Source of the DNA: an uncultured Bacteroidales bacterium
GTDB taxonomy: Bacteria; Bacteroidota; Bacteroidia; Bacteroidales; Muribaculaceae
Assembly: GCA_900554345.1 (NCBI GenBank)
Contig: USHH01000007.1
Coordinates: 1-23,192, forward strand
Length of the DNA: 23,192 nucleotides
Direction of reading: 5' to 3'
Position 1 is the first letter of the stretch. Each line of letters starts with the position of its first letter. The position numbers were made by a program, and so were the translations under genes. Shown piece after piece: positions 13,948 to 21,411 of this stretch. Under the pieces are notes generated by a model, which did no database searches, was not told the origin of the DNA, and was given only the letters and a program-made list of their open reading frames with translations.

Positions 13948-15137
13948 ATGAGAGAGAAAAGAATCCACGCACTAAAAGACATCCCCGGGCTGACAGCCGT
14001 GATCGCGGCCGCAGCGATAATCCCCGTGTCCGCGACCGCCGCGGAGCAGAACGACTCCACCTCAAAGCAGCTGCAGGAGGTCGTGGTGGAGGGGCGGAAC
14101 ACCTACACCACCCGCCACGGGGTGACCTACGTCACCAACCGCAACCAGCGCAACGGCGCCGCTAACGCCTACGACCTGCTCGGGCGCCTCGGCATGACGG
14201 AGATACAGGTGGACCCGCGAACCCCGAAAGGTTCTCGAGCACCAACTACGCCATGCTCGTCTACGAGCACACAAAGATCGGAGACATCACCCACACGAGG
14301 GTGAATCCGATCCTGCGGACCATCACCTCCTTCACGCCCTCGAGCAGGCACCGCCTCTCGCTCTACGCCCAGTACCAGCCGGAATCGCCCTCCTCGACCG
14401 ACGTCTCCGACGCCGTGGTGCAGCAGAACGAGCTCCTCTACATCACCGGAAACCCCGACCTGAAGACCAACCACAGCGTGAACGTCAACCTCAGCTACAC
14501 CTGGGCGCCCGTCAACGCCTTCTCCGCGACCCTCTTCTACGACTACTACGAGTATCTCGACAACATCCTGACGGTCTACGACCCCTATCAGGGACATTTC
14601 GCGCTCATGCGCACCAACGTCAACAACGGGCACTTCATGACCAACGAGGCCGGCCTCTCCGCCACGCTGCGCCTGCTGGGCAACCGCCTGTATGTCAACG
14701 CGCGTCCCACGGTGAGGTTCTACAGGAGCACGGGGATGTACGCCCGCACCTACAGTCCGTTCTGCCTGACGGCCACGGCGGCATACTATTTCGGAGCTTT
14801 CTCTGTCTCGGGCTATCTGCAGACCATGAGGGGAAGCCTCGACAACAGCACGCTGGTGAAGACGAAGACAGGAAACACCCACTATATAGCCGGAAGCTGG
14901 GGCAACGGCAGCTGGAACGTGCAGCTCAGCGTCCACAACTTCCTAAACTGGGGATGGAAGTCATCGACCACGGAGCTCGACATGGACTGGTTCAGCCAGC
15001 GCACGGCTGAACTGGACGGAGGCAACCATTTCGCTCTCAACCTCTCCGTCTCCTATACCTTCGGCTACGGAAAGAAGGTGAGCCGCTCGGAGCGCAGCAC
15101 CCGCATAGGCGGCGGCTCATCGGCGATCCTGGAGTGA
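13948..15137 (+). pseudogene. Outer-membrane beta-barrel receptor broken by internal deletion
   Basis: The first frame (13948-about 14225) gives a signal peptide (LTAVIAAAAIIPVSATAA) and a plug start, KQLQEVVVEGRNTYTTRHGV...AANAYDLLGRLGMTEIQVDPRT. The second frame (about 14230-15137) gives a barrel C-half, ANPERFSSTNYAMLVYEHTK...NPILRTITSF, NPDLKTNHSVNVNLSYTW and a final aromatic-rich strand LNLSVSYTFGYGKK. This is the TonB-receptor-like OMP_b-brl_3 pattern, where such proteins are typically 700-900 aa. The rest of the plug and several strands (probably about 400 codons) are missing at a junction near 14215-14235, and the two parts are out of frame. The first frame runs on to 14304 with meaningless residues. 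A receptor cannot be made from this copy. It precedes the C39 exporter by 44 bases. Confidence 0.8.
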
Positions 15138-15181
15138 CGGACACCGACCGGTCAATCCATTCATGAATAAGGAAACGCGCA

Positions 15182-17371
15182 ATGGCATTCCCTTTCGTCA
15201 GACAGCATGACGCGATGCAGTGCGGCATATCGTGCATGGCCATGATATGCCGCTTCCACGGTAAGACATTCTCCCTCCAGTGGCTGGAGAAACATTGCGG
15301 CGCCTCACGAGAGGGCGTGTCGCTCAAGGCCCTCGAAGACCTCGGCGCGACTCTGGGACTCGGATGCGTCGCCGGAAAAGCCAGGGTCAAGGACCTCCGC
15401 GACTGTCCGCTCCCCTGCATACTGCACTGGAACCAGAACCATTTCGTGGTGCTCTACAGGATAGACCGCGGCGGCACGCGCTTCTGGATCGCCGATCCCG
15501 CGAAGGGACGGTACCGGCTGCGCATCTCCCAGTTCACACGCCACTGGCTCTCCACCTCCTCAGGCGGTGCCGAAAAGGGTATCGCCATGTTCATCGAGAC
15601 CTCCCCGGAATTCGATGCCCTCGACACGCCGGATTCAGGAGAGAGGCGCTCGTTCCGCTTCCTGTGGGGATACATCGTGCGCTACCGGCGATATTTCCTC
15701 CAGATCCTGCTGGGACTTCTCCTGGGATGTGTGCTGCAGCTCGTCATGCCCTTCCTCACTCAGTGGACCGTCGACATCGGCATCCGACACCGCGACATAG
15801 GGTTCATCTGGCTCGTGCTCCTCGGCGAGCTCATGATCGTGACCGGGCGCACGGCCACCGACTTCATTCGACGCTGGCTGCTGCTACACATCTCCATGCG
15901 CATCAACATCTCCATCGTGAGCGACTTCCTCATCAAGCTGCTGCGGCTGCCCATGTCGTTCTTCGAGACGAAGATGCTCGGCGACCTGCTCCAGAGGATG
16001 GACGACCACTCCAGGGTACAGTCGTTCCTCACGGGCCAGGTGCTCGGCGTGATGTTCACCTTCCTCTCGTTCATCGTCTTCGGGGCGGTGCTCCTCGTCT
16101 ACGACCCTGCGGTGTTCTGCATATTCATCGCCGGCGGAGCCCTCTACTGCGCGTGGACCGCACGGTTCCTCGGGCGAAGGAAGGTGCTCGACTACCGGCT
16201 GTTCGATCGCCAGGCGGTGAGCCGGAACAGGACATACCAGTTCATCACATGCGTCCCCGAGATCAAGCTCCAGGACTGCGAGCGACGTCGGCGCTGGGAA
16301 TGGGAGGACAGCCAGGCGGAGCTGTTCGGGGTACAGACGGACGCCCTGAGGCTCCAGCAGACACAGGAGGCCGGAGCCGTCTTCATCAACGAGGTCAAGA
16401 ACATACTCATCACCGTCTTCGCGGCCACGGCAGTGATTGACAGCCGCATCACGCTCGGAGCCATGCTCGCCATCCAGTATATCGTAGGCCAGCTCAACTC
16501 CCCCGTGGAGCAGCTGATACAGTTCGTCTACTCCCTTCAGGACGTGAGGATATCGCTCGAGCGCATCAACGAAATCCACGGGGCGCCTGACGAGGTGCCG
16601 GCAGGCACCAGACTGAAAGGTTTCAACGGAGGGAGGTCGATTGTGATGCGCGACATCTGCTTCCGCTACGACAGGCACTCGCTCAGGGACACGCTCTCCG
16701 GCATATCCCTCGTCATCCCGGAAGGGAAGGTGACGGCGATAGTCGGCGAGAGCGGCAGCGGGAAGACCACGCTGGTGAAGCTGATGCTCGGATACTATCC
16801 CGCGCTCTCCGGCTCCATATCGATCGCGGGAGAGGACATCGGCGCATACGACCTGCGGTGGTGGCGCCGCCAATGCGGGACGGTGATGCAGGACGGGGTC
16901 ATCTTCTCTGAATCCATCGCCAGGAACATAGCCGTCGGAGACGGGGAGATCGACACGGAGAGGCTGGAGGAGGCGGCCCGCACGGCATGCATCCACGACT
17001 ATGTGATGTCGCTGCCGCTGCGATACGACACTCTTGTGGGACGCGACGGCACCGGCCTCAGCCAGGGGCAGAGGCAGCGCATTCTCATCGCCAGGGCCGT
17101 ATACCGCGACCCCGGTTTCATATTCCTCGACGAGGCCACCAACGCGCTCGATGCCAGAAACGAGAGGACAATCGTGGAGAACCTCGGGAGGTTCTACCGG
17201 GGAAGGACGGTGGTGGTGGTGGCACACAGGCTCTCTACGGTCAGGAACGCCGACTGCATAATAGTGCTTGAGAAAGGGCGGATCGTGGAGACCGGCTCCC
17301 ACGGAGAACTCATAGCCCGGAAGGGCGCGTATTTCAATCTGGTGAGGAACCAGCTCGAATTAGGAACTTAG
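15182..17371 (+). CDS. Peptidase-containing ABC exporter (C39 bacteriocin-type)
   Basis: This 729-aa half-transporter has three domains. The N-terminal C39 peptidase (~1-135) has oxyanion Gln8, catalytic Cys14 in DAMQCGISC, His87 in NHFVVLY and Asp105 in IADPAKG, all present. The ABC transmembrane domain (~160-460) begins near YFLQILLGLLLGCVLQLVMPFLTQW. The ATPase has Walker A GESGSGKTT (~521-529), signature GLSQGQRQR (~626), Walker B FIFLDEATNALD (~647) and H-loop AHRLST. Such proteins cleave double-glycine leaders and export the peptide from the cytosol. All catalytic motifs look intact. The broken barrel is upstream and a HlyD-like stub 2 bases downstream. No GG-leader substrate gene was found in the window, so the cargo is unknown. 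Confidence 0.95.
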   Translation: MAFPFVRQHDAMQCGISCMAMICRFHGKTFSLQWLEKHCGASREGVSLKALEDLGATLGLGCVAGKARVKDLRDCPLPCILHWNQNHFVVLYRIDRGGTRFWIADPAKGRYRLRISQFTRHWLSTSSGGAEKGIAMFIETSPEFDALDTPDSGERRSFRFLWGYIVRYRRYFLQILLGLLLGCVLQLVMPFLTQWTVDIGIRHRDIGFIWLVLLGELMIVTGRTATDFIRRWLLLHISMRINISIVSDFLIKLLRLPMSFFETKMLGDLLQRMDDHSRVQSFLTGQVLGVMFTFLSFIVFGAVLLVYDPAVFCIFIAGGALYCAWTARFLGRRKVLDYRLFDRQAVSRNRTYQFITCVPEIKLQDCERRRRWEWEDSQAELFGVQTDALRLQQTQEAGAVFINEVKNILITVFAATAVIDSRITLGAMLAIQYIVGQLNSPVEQLIQFVYSLQDVRISLERINEIHGAPDEVPAGTRLKGFNGGRSIVMRDICFRYDRHSLRDTLSGISLVIPEGKVTAIVGESGSGKTTLVKLMLGYYPALSGSISIAGEDIGAYDLRWWRRQCGTVMQDGVIFSESIARNIAVGDGEIDTERLEEAARTACIHDYVMSLPLRYDTLVGRDGTGLSQGQRQRILIARAVYRDPGFIFLDEATNALDARNERTIVENLGRFYRGRTVVVVAHRLSTVRNADCIIVLEKGRIVETGSHGELIARKGAYFNLVRNQLELGT

Positions 17372-17373
17372 AC

Positions 17374-17583
17374 ATGGAGGAGCAGGAGAAGAAGATGGGA
17401 ATCGACAGGATCGAGCTCCGCTCGGAGAAGGTCAGGGACCTTCTGGGAGAGGAGCCCGCAGGCCCACTGAGATGGGGCATTGCCATTATCTGTCTAGTAT
17501 TCGCCGTAATCATAGCGGCGGTGCTGTGTATGGACTGGCCGTACGGCCACGGTGAGTCGATATTCCGACACATTTTCGGATGA
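17374..17583 (+). CDS. Small membrane protein resembling the HlyD N-terminus
   Basis: This 69-aa protein starts 2 bases after the exporter stop. Residues ~10-35 (IDRIELRSEKVRDLLGEEPAGPLRWG) match the conserved cytosolic start of Bacteroidota HlyD adaptors that accompany C39 exporters. One membrane span follows (IAIICLVFAVIIAAVLCM), then a 17-residue periplasmic tail (DWPYGHGESIFRHIFG) with no barrel-sandwich or coiled-coil domain. The stop is followed by sequence without further HlyD coding. It is either a truncated adaptor or a genuine small subunit. The clean codon use and tidy stop lean me slightly towards a real small protein. It is cotranscribed with, and possibly coupled to, the exporter. 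Confidence 0.7.
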   Translation: MEEQEKKMGIDRIELRSEKVRDLLGEEPAGPLRWGIAIICLVFAVIIAAVLCMDWPYGHGESIFRHIFG

Positions 17584-17665
17584 ATTGATGGATTTTAGTA
17601 AAGATAGGGGTGTTTGTCGGGGAGATTTGTCAACTATATGGACACAAGACCATAAGCACCGTAAG

Positions 17666-17722
17666 ATGACGAAATATCCCGTAGGGATACAGAGCTGCTG
17701 CAAGATACGTGAGGACAAGGAG
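17666..17722 (+). pseudogene. N-terminal remnant of an AAA-ATPase/PD-(D/E)XK (DUF1703-type) protein
   Basis: From ATG 17666 the frame reads MTKYPVGIQSCCKIREDKE. This closely resembles the fixed start of Bacteroidota AAA-ATPase-like nuclease-superfamily proteins (KYP.GIQ.F..IRE.GY.YVDKT). After Lys-Glu the match ends where the next gene's promoter begins (17723), so all other domains are gone. It contains the small hairpin TATCCC-GTA-GGGATA. Only 19 codons support this. The rest of 17584-17795 shows no gene. Confidence 0.5.
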
Positions 17723-17762
17723 ATGATTATTTGGAGGATTCGGAGGAAATGACTATTTTTGC
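17723..17762 (+). promoter_or_regulatory. Promoter of the ATPase-DUF234 gene (extended cassette)
   Basis: TTTG (17730-17733), a 20-base spacer and TATTTTTG (17754-17761) lie 34 bases before the ATG at 17796. The 40-base segment matches the kinase promoter at 6034-6073 in 32 positions. Confidence 0.75.
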
Positions 17763-17795
17763 AACAGCGGTTACTGTAACGGCCGTTGCATTATC

Positions 17796-19109
17796 ATGAA
17801 ATTCTACGACAGGGAGATAGAGACGGAGACACTGCGGCGTATAGAAGAGACGTCGCACGAATACGCGCAGATGACGGTCATCACCGGGCGCCGGCGCATC
17901 GGTAAGACAACTCTCATCAAACACGCCTACGGCGCCACGGAGATGGTGTATTTCTTCGTGGCTCGCAAGAGCGAAGCGCTGCTGTGTCAGGAACTCGCCG
18001 ACACCATACGCCACGCCTTAGGCGAGGACATCGGCGACTTCACAGACATGGGGCGCCTTTTCGCTGCCGTGATGCAGATGGCGAAACGACGCCACATCAC
18101 TCTCGTATTCGATGAATTCCAGAACTTCAAATACGTCAACGAAGCCTTCTTCAGCGACATGCAGAACATATGGGACAGCAATAAGGATGAGGCAAGGATC
18201 AACCTCATCGTATGCGGCTCGCTGTATTCGATGATGACAAAGATATTCGACGACCGCAAGGAGCCCCTCTACGGACGGGCGACATCACGCATTCGCCTCC
18301 GAGCATTCCCCCTCTCGACACTCAGGGATATTATGCACGACAACAACCCCGGCTACACTCCCGACGACCTCCTCGCAATGTATATGATCACCGGCGGGGT
18401 GGCAAAGTATGTGGAGCAGCTTTATATGCAGAAGGCGTTCACCAAGGATAGCATACTTAATGCCGTCCTCTCGTTTGGCTCCTATTTCATCGAAGAGGGA
18501 AAGGAACTGCTCTCCGACGAGTTCGGAAAGGACTACGGCAATTACTTCTCTATCCTCTCGTCGATAGCCGGAGGATTCAACGAGCGGGGAGAAATCAAGT
18601 CGTACACGGGAATAGAGGCCGGAGGCTATCTGGAGAAGCTGGAGAACACCTATGATCTCGTCTACCGCTACCGACCATATCTCGCAAGCGAGAACAGCCG
18701 CAACGTGCGTTACGGCATCAAGGACAATTTCCTGAATTTCTGGTTCCGGTTCGTCTACAGGTACAGAAGCGCCGTCGAGATCGGCAACCTCGGGTATGTG
18801 CGCGAGAAAGTATCGGCCGACTATTCCACATTCTCGGGATGGATACTGGAACGTTATTTCCGTCAGATGTACCGTGAGACGGGGCTCTACAACATCGTCA
18901 CCAATTACTGGGAGAAGGACGGCAGCAATGAGATAGACCTTGTGGCCGTCAACGAGGTGGAGCGAGAGATAGTGATCGGAGAAGTGAAAAGGAATCCCCG
19001 GAGGATTGATCTCCACGGACTGGAGGAGAAGTCGCGCAACATCATATCGAAACGTAAGGGATGGCACATCGAATATGTGGGGCTGTCGCTTGAGGATATG
19101 GAGGGCTGA
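17796..19109 (+). CDS. ATP-binding protein, AAA ATPase plus DUF234 nuclease-like domain
   Basis: This 437-aa cytosolic protein has an archaeal-type ATPase domain (~1-230) with Walker A TGRRRIGKTTL (Gly31-Thr39), Walker B ITLVFDEFQNF (~105) and sensor-like NLIVCGSLYSMM. A winged-helix-like middle (YFSILSSIAGGFNERGEIKSYTG) follows. The C-terminal DUF234 has FWFRFVYRYRS and a PD-(D/E)XK-like core, SNEIDLVAVN...REIVIGEVKRN (acidic Asp, then ExK). These ATPase_2/DUF234 proteins are common in archaea and Bacteroidota and often occur in many diverged copies. Their role is unproven, with DNA processing or defence suggested by the nuclease fold. The gene follows a remnant of another ATPase/nuclease-type gene and stands alone between its promoter and a terminator. 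Confidence 0.88.
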   Translation: MKFYDREIETETLRRIEETSHEYAQMTVITGRRRIGKTTLIKHAYGATEMVYFFVARKSEALLCQELADTIRHALGEDIGDFTDMGRLFAAVMQMAKRRHITLVFDEFQNFKYVNEAFFSDMQNIWDSNKDEARINLIVCGSLYSMMTKIFDDRKEPLYGRATSRIRLRAFPLSTLRDIMHDNNPGYTPDDLLAMYMITGGVAKYVEQLYMQKAFTKDSILNAVLSFGSYFIEEGKELLSDEFGKDYGNYFSILSSIAGGFNERGEIKSYTGIEAGGYLEKLENTYDLVYRYRPYLASENSRNVRYGIKDNFLNFWFRFVYRYRSAVEIGNLGYVREKVSADYSTFSGWILERYFRQMYRETGLYNIVTNYWEKDGSNEIDLVAVNEVEREIVIGEVKRNPRRIDLHGLEEKSRNIISKRKGWHIEYVGLSLEDMEG

Positions 19110-19132
19110 ATCTCTTATAAGGAAAGGGGATA

Positions 19133-19175
19133 AAAAATAAAAGGGTGATAACCGCCACGGTCGCACCCTTTTGAT
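19133..19175. terminator. Bidirectional terminator hairpin
   Basis: AAAAGGGTG (19139-19147) pairs with CACCCTTTT (19164-19172), with ACCG/CGGT pairs inside the loop. On the plus strand it ends the ATPase gene (TTTT then GAT). On the minus strand it is followed by TTTATTTTTTAT, a strong U-tract, suited to ending a leftward transcript. Confidence 0.75.
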
Positions 19176-19228
19176 AAGTTTCTACAGGTAAAAAATCTTA
19201 AGGTAAAAAAGATTGTTTATAGGTTTGA
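19133..19228 (-). ncRNA. Candidate small RNA between convergent genes
   Basis: A canonical minus-strand promoter (19231-19262) points into about 90 bases that end at the hairpin and U-tract described at 19133-19175. No coding frame of any length fits between them. The predicted RNA carries two TTTTTTACCT repeats (plus-strand copies at 19186-19195 and 19201-19210) before the terminal hairpin, a layout seen in trans-acting small RNAs. It would not reach the antisense end of the ATPase gene unless termination fails. There is no sequence family I can name; support is promoter plus terminator only. Confidence 0.45.
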
Positions 19229-19230
19229 TG

Positions 19231-19262
19231 CAAAGGTAGCCACTTCCGGCCAACTGACCAAA
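19231..19262 (-). promoter_or_regulatory. Orphan promoter pointing into the candidate small RNA
   Basis: On the minus strand TTTG (19259-19262), a 20-base spacer and TACCTTTG (19231-19238) match the Bacteroidota promoter form exactly. It lies downstream of the lpxH-like gene and has no protein gene in front of it. Confidence 0.65.
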
Positions 19263-19332
19263 TGTTTTATGGAAAAATGTCAGAAATATGTTTTTAAACA
19301 TATAAATTGCACCCCTTTTGCATCGCAATCCG

Positions 19333-20139
19333 TCATCCACACCCCTCCGGAGCCTGACTTCCGGCCGGAATCTCTTCCATGACTCCCTCCTCGCCGGGAC
19401 GCCATCTCCACCGGCCCAGAGCGAGCCGCGAGCCGTCGTAGACGGCATAGCTGAACGTCTTGATCCACTCCCCGAGAATCACCATCCCGCACCCGGGTGT
19501 GAGCCGCTCGCGCAGCAACACGTGGACATGGCCGTAGATGAACCAGTCGATGTCGGGATGGGTCTTCAGCCACTGGAGCGAGAAGCGTCGCAGATTGTCG
19601 ACGAGGCGGCAGTCGGGACACTCGGGCGTGTAGCCGGTCTTGCGGCTGTGGGCGCTCCAGGCATAGGCGAAGGGGATGGTCCAGCGCGGATTGACGGCGC
19701 CATACATCCACTGGCAGAAACGGCTTCGGAAAAGGGAGCGCAGGAAGCGGAACGACCGCGGCAGCTTCCCTACCCCGTCGCCGTGGGTGAGGAAGAACGT
19801 GGCGTTGCCTATACGCTCCGTCAGAGTGCCGTCGACCACCTCTATGCCAAGCTCCTTCGGGAGATAGTCGAAGATCCATATATCATGGTTGCCGATCATC
19901 CACACGATACGCACGCCGCTGTCGGCGAGCTCGGCGAGCTTGCCGAAGAAGCGCACGAAACCGCGCGGCACGACGTAGCGGTATTCATACCAGTAGTCGA
20001 GCACATCGCCGAGCAGATAGATCACGTCGGCGTCGCGCCCTATACGGTCGAGGAAAGCCACCACACGACGCTCCGCTTCGCGTGTGGAGGCAAGATAGGG
20101 GGCGCCGAGATGGAGGTCGCTGAGGAAATAGGCCTTCAT
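19333..20139 (-). CDS. lpxH: UDP-2,3-diacylglucosamine diphosphatase-like metallophosphoesterase
   Basis: This 268-aa protein, with start at 20139 (MKAYFLSDLHLG), has the full calcineurin-like metal set: SDLH (Asp8, His10), GDVLDYWYEY (Asp45), GNHD (Asn84, His85), LTHGDG (His119) and YGHVH. The Trp/Tyr-rich loop after GDVLD and the cap segment with ECPDCRLVDNLRR fit LpxH-type enzymes. LpxH cleaves UDP-2,3-diacylglucosamine to lipid X in lipid A synthesis at the cytosolic membrane face. The frame stays open to 20193, but that extension overlaps the preceding gene and lacks homology. Start and upstream stop overlap as TGATG, so translation is coupled to the SufT-like gene. Other metallophosphoesterases of this fold cannot be wholly excluded. 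Confidence 0.85.
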   Translation of the reverse strand: MKAYFLSDLHLGAPYLASTREAERRVVAFLDRIGRDADVIYLLGDVLDYWYEYRYVVPRGFVRFFGKLAELADSGVRIVWMIGNHDIWIFDYLPKELGIEVVDGTLTERIGNATFFLTHGDGVGKLPRSFRFLRSLFRSRFCQWMYGAVNPRWTIPFAYAWSAHSRKTGYTPECPDCRLVDNLRRFSLQWLKTHPDIDWFIYGHVHVLLRERLTPGCGMVILGEWIKTFSYAVYDGSRLALGRWRWRPGEEGVMEEIPAGSQAPEGCG

Positions 20140-20498
20140 CAGAGAAACCCGAGCTCGAGCCTGGCTTCCTCGCTCATCATATCCATATTCCACTGGGGCT
20201 CGTAGACGAGCCGGAGGTCAACCTTCTCGGGACCCTCGATGCTGACGAGCTTCTGCCTCACATCCTCCACTATGAAATCTGCCGCCGGGCAGTTGGGCGC
20301 GGTGAGCGTCATCTCCACGTGGAGCGTCTTGTCGGCGGCAGTGTAGTCGATTCCGTAGATAAGGCCGAGGTCGTAGACATTGACGGGCATCTCGGGGTCG
20401 TAGACGGTCTTGAGCATCTCGATGGCCTTGGCGTTGATGGCGAGCTCCTCGTCGGTCTGAGGCACAGGGGCCGGGGTAATATCCTTGTTTTCTTCCAT
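20139..20498 (-). CDS. MIP18/SufT-family iron-sulfur assembly protein (DUF59)
   Basis: This 119-aa protein starts at 20498. After an acidic ~20-residue N-tail, the domain runs MLKTVYDPEMPVNVYDLGLIYGID...VEMTLTAPNCPAADFIVEDV. This has the family DPE.P.....LGL..G motif and the conserved Cys70 in TAPNCP, and it ends RLVYEPQWNMDMMSEEARLELG. These cytosolic proteins help mature Fe-S proteins; in Bacteroidota this one often stands apart from sufBCD. A longer frame from 20552 is rejected because it overlaps the promoter. The gene ends in TGATG with the lpxH-like gene, forming a two-gene operon. Confidence 0.9.
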   Translation of the reverse strand: MEENKDITPAPVPQTDEELAINAKAIEMLKTVYDPEMPVNVYDLGLIYGIDYTAADKTLHVEMTLTAPNCPAADFIVEDVRQKLVSIEGPEKVDLRLVYEPQWNMDMMSEEARLELGFL

Positions 20499-20516
20499 GT
20501 CTGTGATAATTTGATG

Positions 20517-20547
20517 CAAAATTAGCTTTTTATCCGCTAACCGCAAA
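20517..20547 (-). promoter_or_regulatory. Promoter of the SufT-like/lpxH-like operon
   Basis: On the minus strand TTTG (20544-20547), a 19-base spacer and TAATTTTG (20517-20524) lie 18 bases before the ATG at 20498. Confidence 0.7.
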
Positions 20548-20592
20548 ATCACAATAGCGCGATGTGATGCTTCGTATATTGATAAAAATTCT

Positions 20593-20600
20593 TAACTTTG
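20593..20600 (+). promoter_or_regulatory. Promoter -7 element of the first PorT-like gene
   Basis: TAACTTTG lies 36 bases upstream of the ATG at 20637. No clear TTTG is present at the -33 distance. It is divergent from the SufT-like operon promoter, about 45-75 bases away. Confidence 0.6.
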
Positions 20601-20636
20601 CCGCAACAAAAGCTATAACACCTAAAACAAACAGAC

Positions 20637-21275
20637 ATGAACCAGATGAAAAAGATTTCAATTCTGCTGCTGGTGGCCGTACTGGGCGCTTTCGGCGCGC
20701 AGGCACAGATCAGGTTCGGCATCAAGGCCGGAGCCAACTTCAACAAGATCCACTTCTCGGATGTGGAAAGCAGCTTTCAGCCCGACAACAGCTGCGGCTG
20801 GAACGCGGGCGTGATGACGGAGTTCACGGTGCCTATCGTGGGCCTCTGCTTCGACGCGTCGCTTCTCTACTCGCGCATGAACAACGCCATCAGCTCCGAC
20901 TTCAACAAGGAGGTGGCCGATGCGCTCGACTCCGACATGAGCTACGGCAAGAACTTCCTCGAGATTCCCATCAACATCAAGTATAAGTTCGGCATCCCCG
21001 TGATAGGCTCAATCATCAAGCCCTTCATCTACACGGGCCCCAGCTTCGCCTTCAAGCTCGACAAGAGCATCATGGACAAGACCTTCCAGTGCGCATGGAA
21101 CATCGGTATAGGCGTGGAGCTGATCAAGCACCTTCAGATCTCGGGCAGCTACGGCTTCGGCATAAACAACGTGGCGAAGGAAGTGCTGAAAACCGAAGCC
21201 CCCGACTTCGCCAATGTCGAGAAGATCAAAGCGAAAAACAATTACTGGACAGTGTCGGCCGCATGGCTTTTCTAA
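20637..21275 (+). CDS. PorT-like outer-membrane beta-barrel protein 1
   Basis: This 212-aa protein has a signal peptide (MNQMKKISILLLVAVLGAFGAQAQ; Met4 at 20646 is an alternative start). IRFGIKAGANFNKI opens an eight-strand-type barrel as in Bacteroidota PorT/outer-membrane beta-barrel (PF13568) proteins. Amphipathic strands follow (FLEIPINIKYKFGIP, FIYTGPSFAFKLDK, AWNIGIGVELIKHLQISGSYGFG), and the protein ends with the aromatic terminal strand YWTVSAAWLF. The role of this broad family is mostly unknown; PorT itself serves type IX secretion. It has its own promoter and a strong terminator. Confidence 0.85.
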   Translation: MNQMKKISILLLVAVLGAFGAQAQIRFGIKAGANFNKIHFSDVESSFQPDNSCGWNAGVMTEFTVPIVGLCFDASLLYSRMNNAISSDFNKEVADALDSDMSYGKNFLEIPINIKYKFGIPVIGSIIKPFIYTGPSFAFKLDKSIMDKTFQCAWNIGIGVELIKHLQISGSYGFGINNVAKEVLKTEAPDFANVEKIKAKNNYWTVSAAWLF

Positions 21276-21301
21276 GCCCGGCGACACCACGACCCACAGG
21301 G

Positions 21302-21345
21302 GGCCGGCACCGCGCGCGAAGCGCGGCGTCGGCCTTTCTGCTTTA
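21302..21345 (+). terminator. GC-rich terminator between the two barrel genes
   Basis: GGCCGGCACCGCGC (21302-21315) pairs with GCGCGGCGTCGGCC (21321-21334) with two weak positions and a 5-base loop, followed by TTTCTGCTTT. It separates the first barrel gene from the second. Confidence 0.8.
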
Positions 21346-21350
21346 TTATA

Positions 21351-21382
21351 TTTGGCAGTCTCGATAATTACGATTATTTTTG
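21351..21382 (+). promoter_or_regulatory. Promoter of the second barrel gene / priA
   Basis: TTTG (21351-21354), a 20-base spacer and TATTTTTG (21375-21382) lie 29 bases before the ATG at 21412. Confidence 0.75.
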
Positions 21383-21411
21383 CAGACCGATAGACAAACC
21401 GAATACACATC

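Noticed and set aside
14169..14936. 255-codon minus-strand frame over the broken barrel gene
   Set aside because: Shadow frame with Val/Gly/Glu bias; the plus strand shows clear barrel strands.
15884..17302. 472-codon minus-strand open frame
   Set aside because: It is antisense to the C39 ABC exporter and has shadow composition (Val, Glu, Arg, His) caused by GC-rich codons. No motif.
19318..20205. 295-codon plus-strand frame
   Set aside because: Antisense to the lpxH-like gene, which has all metal-binding motifs.
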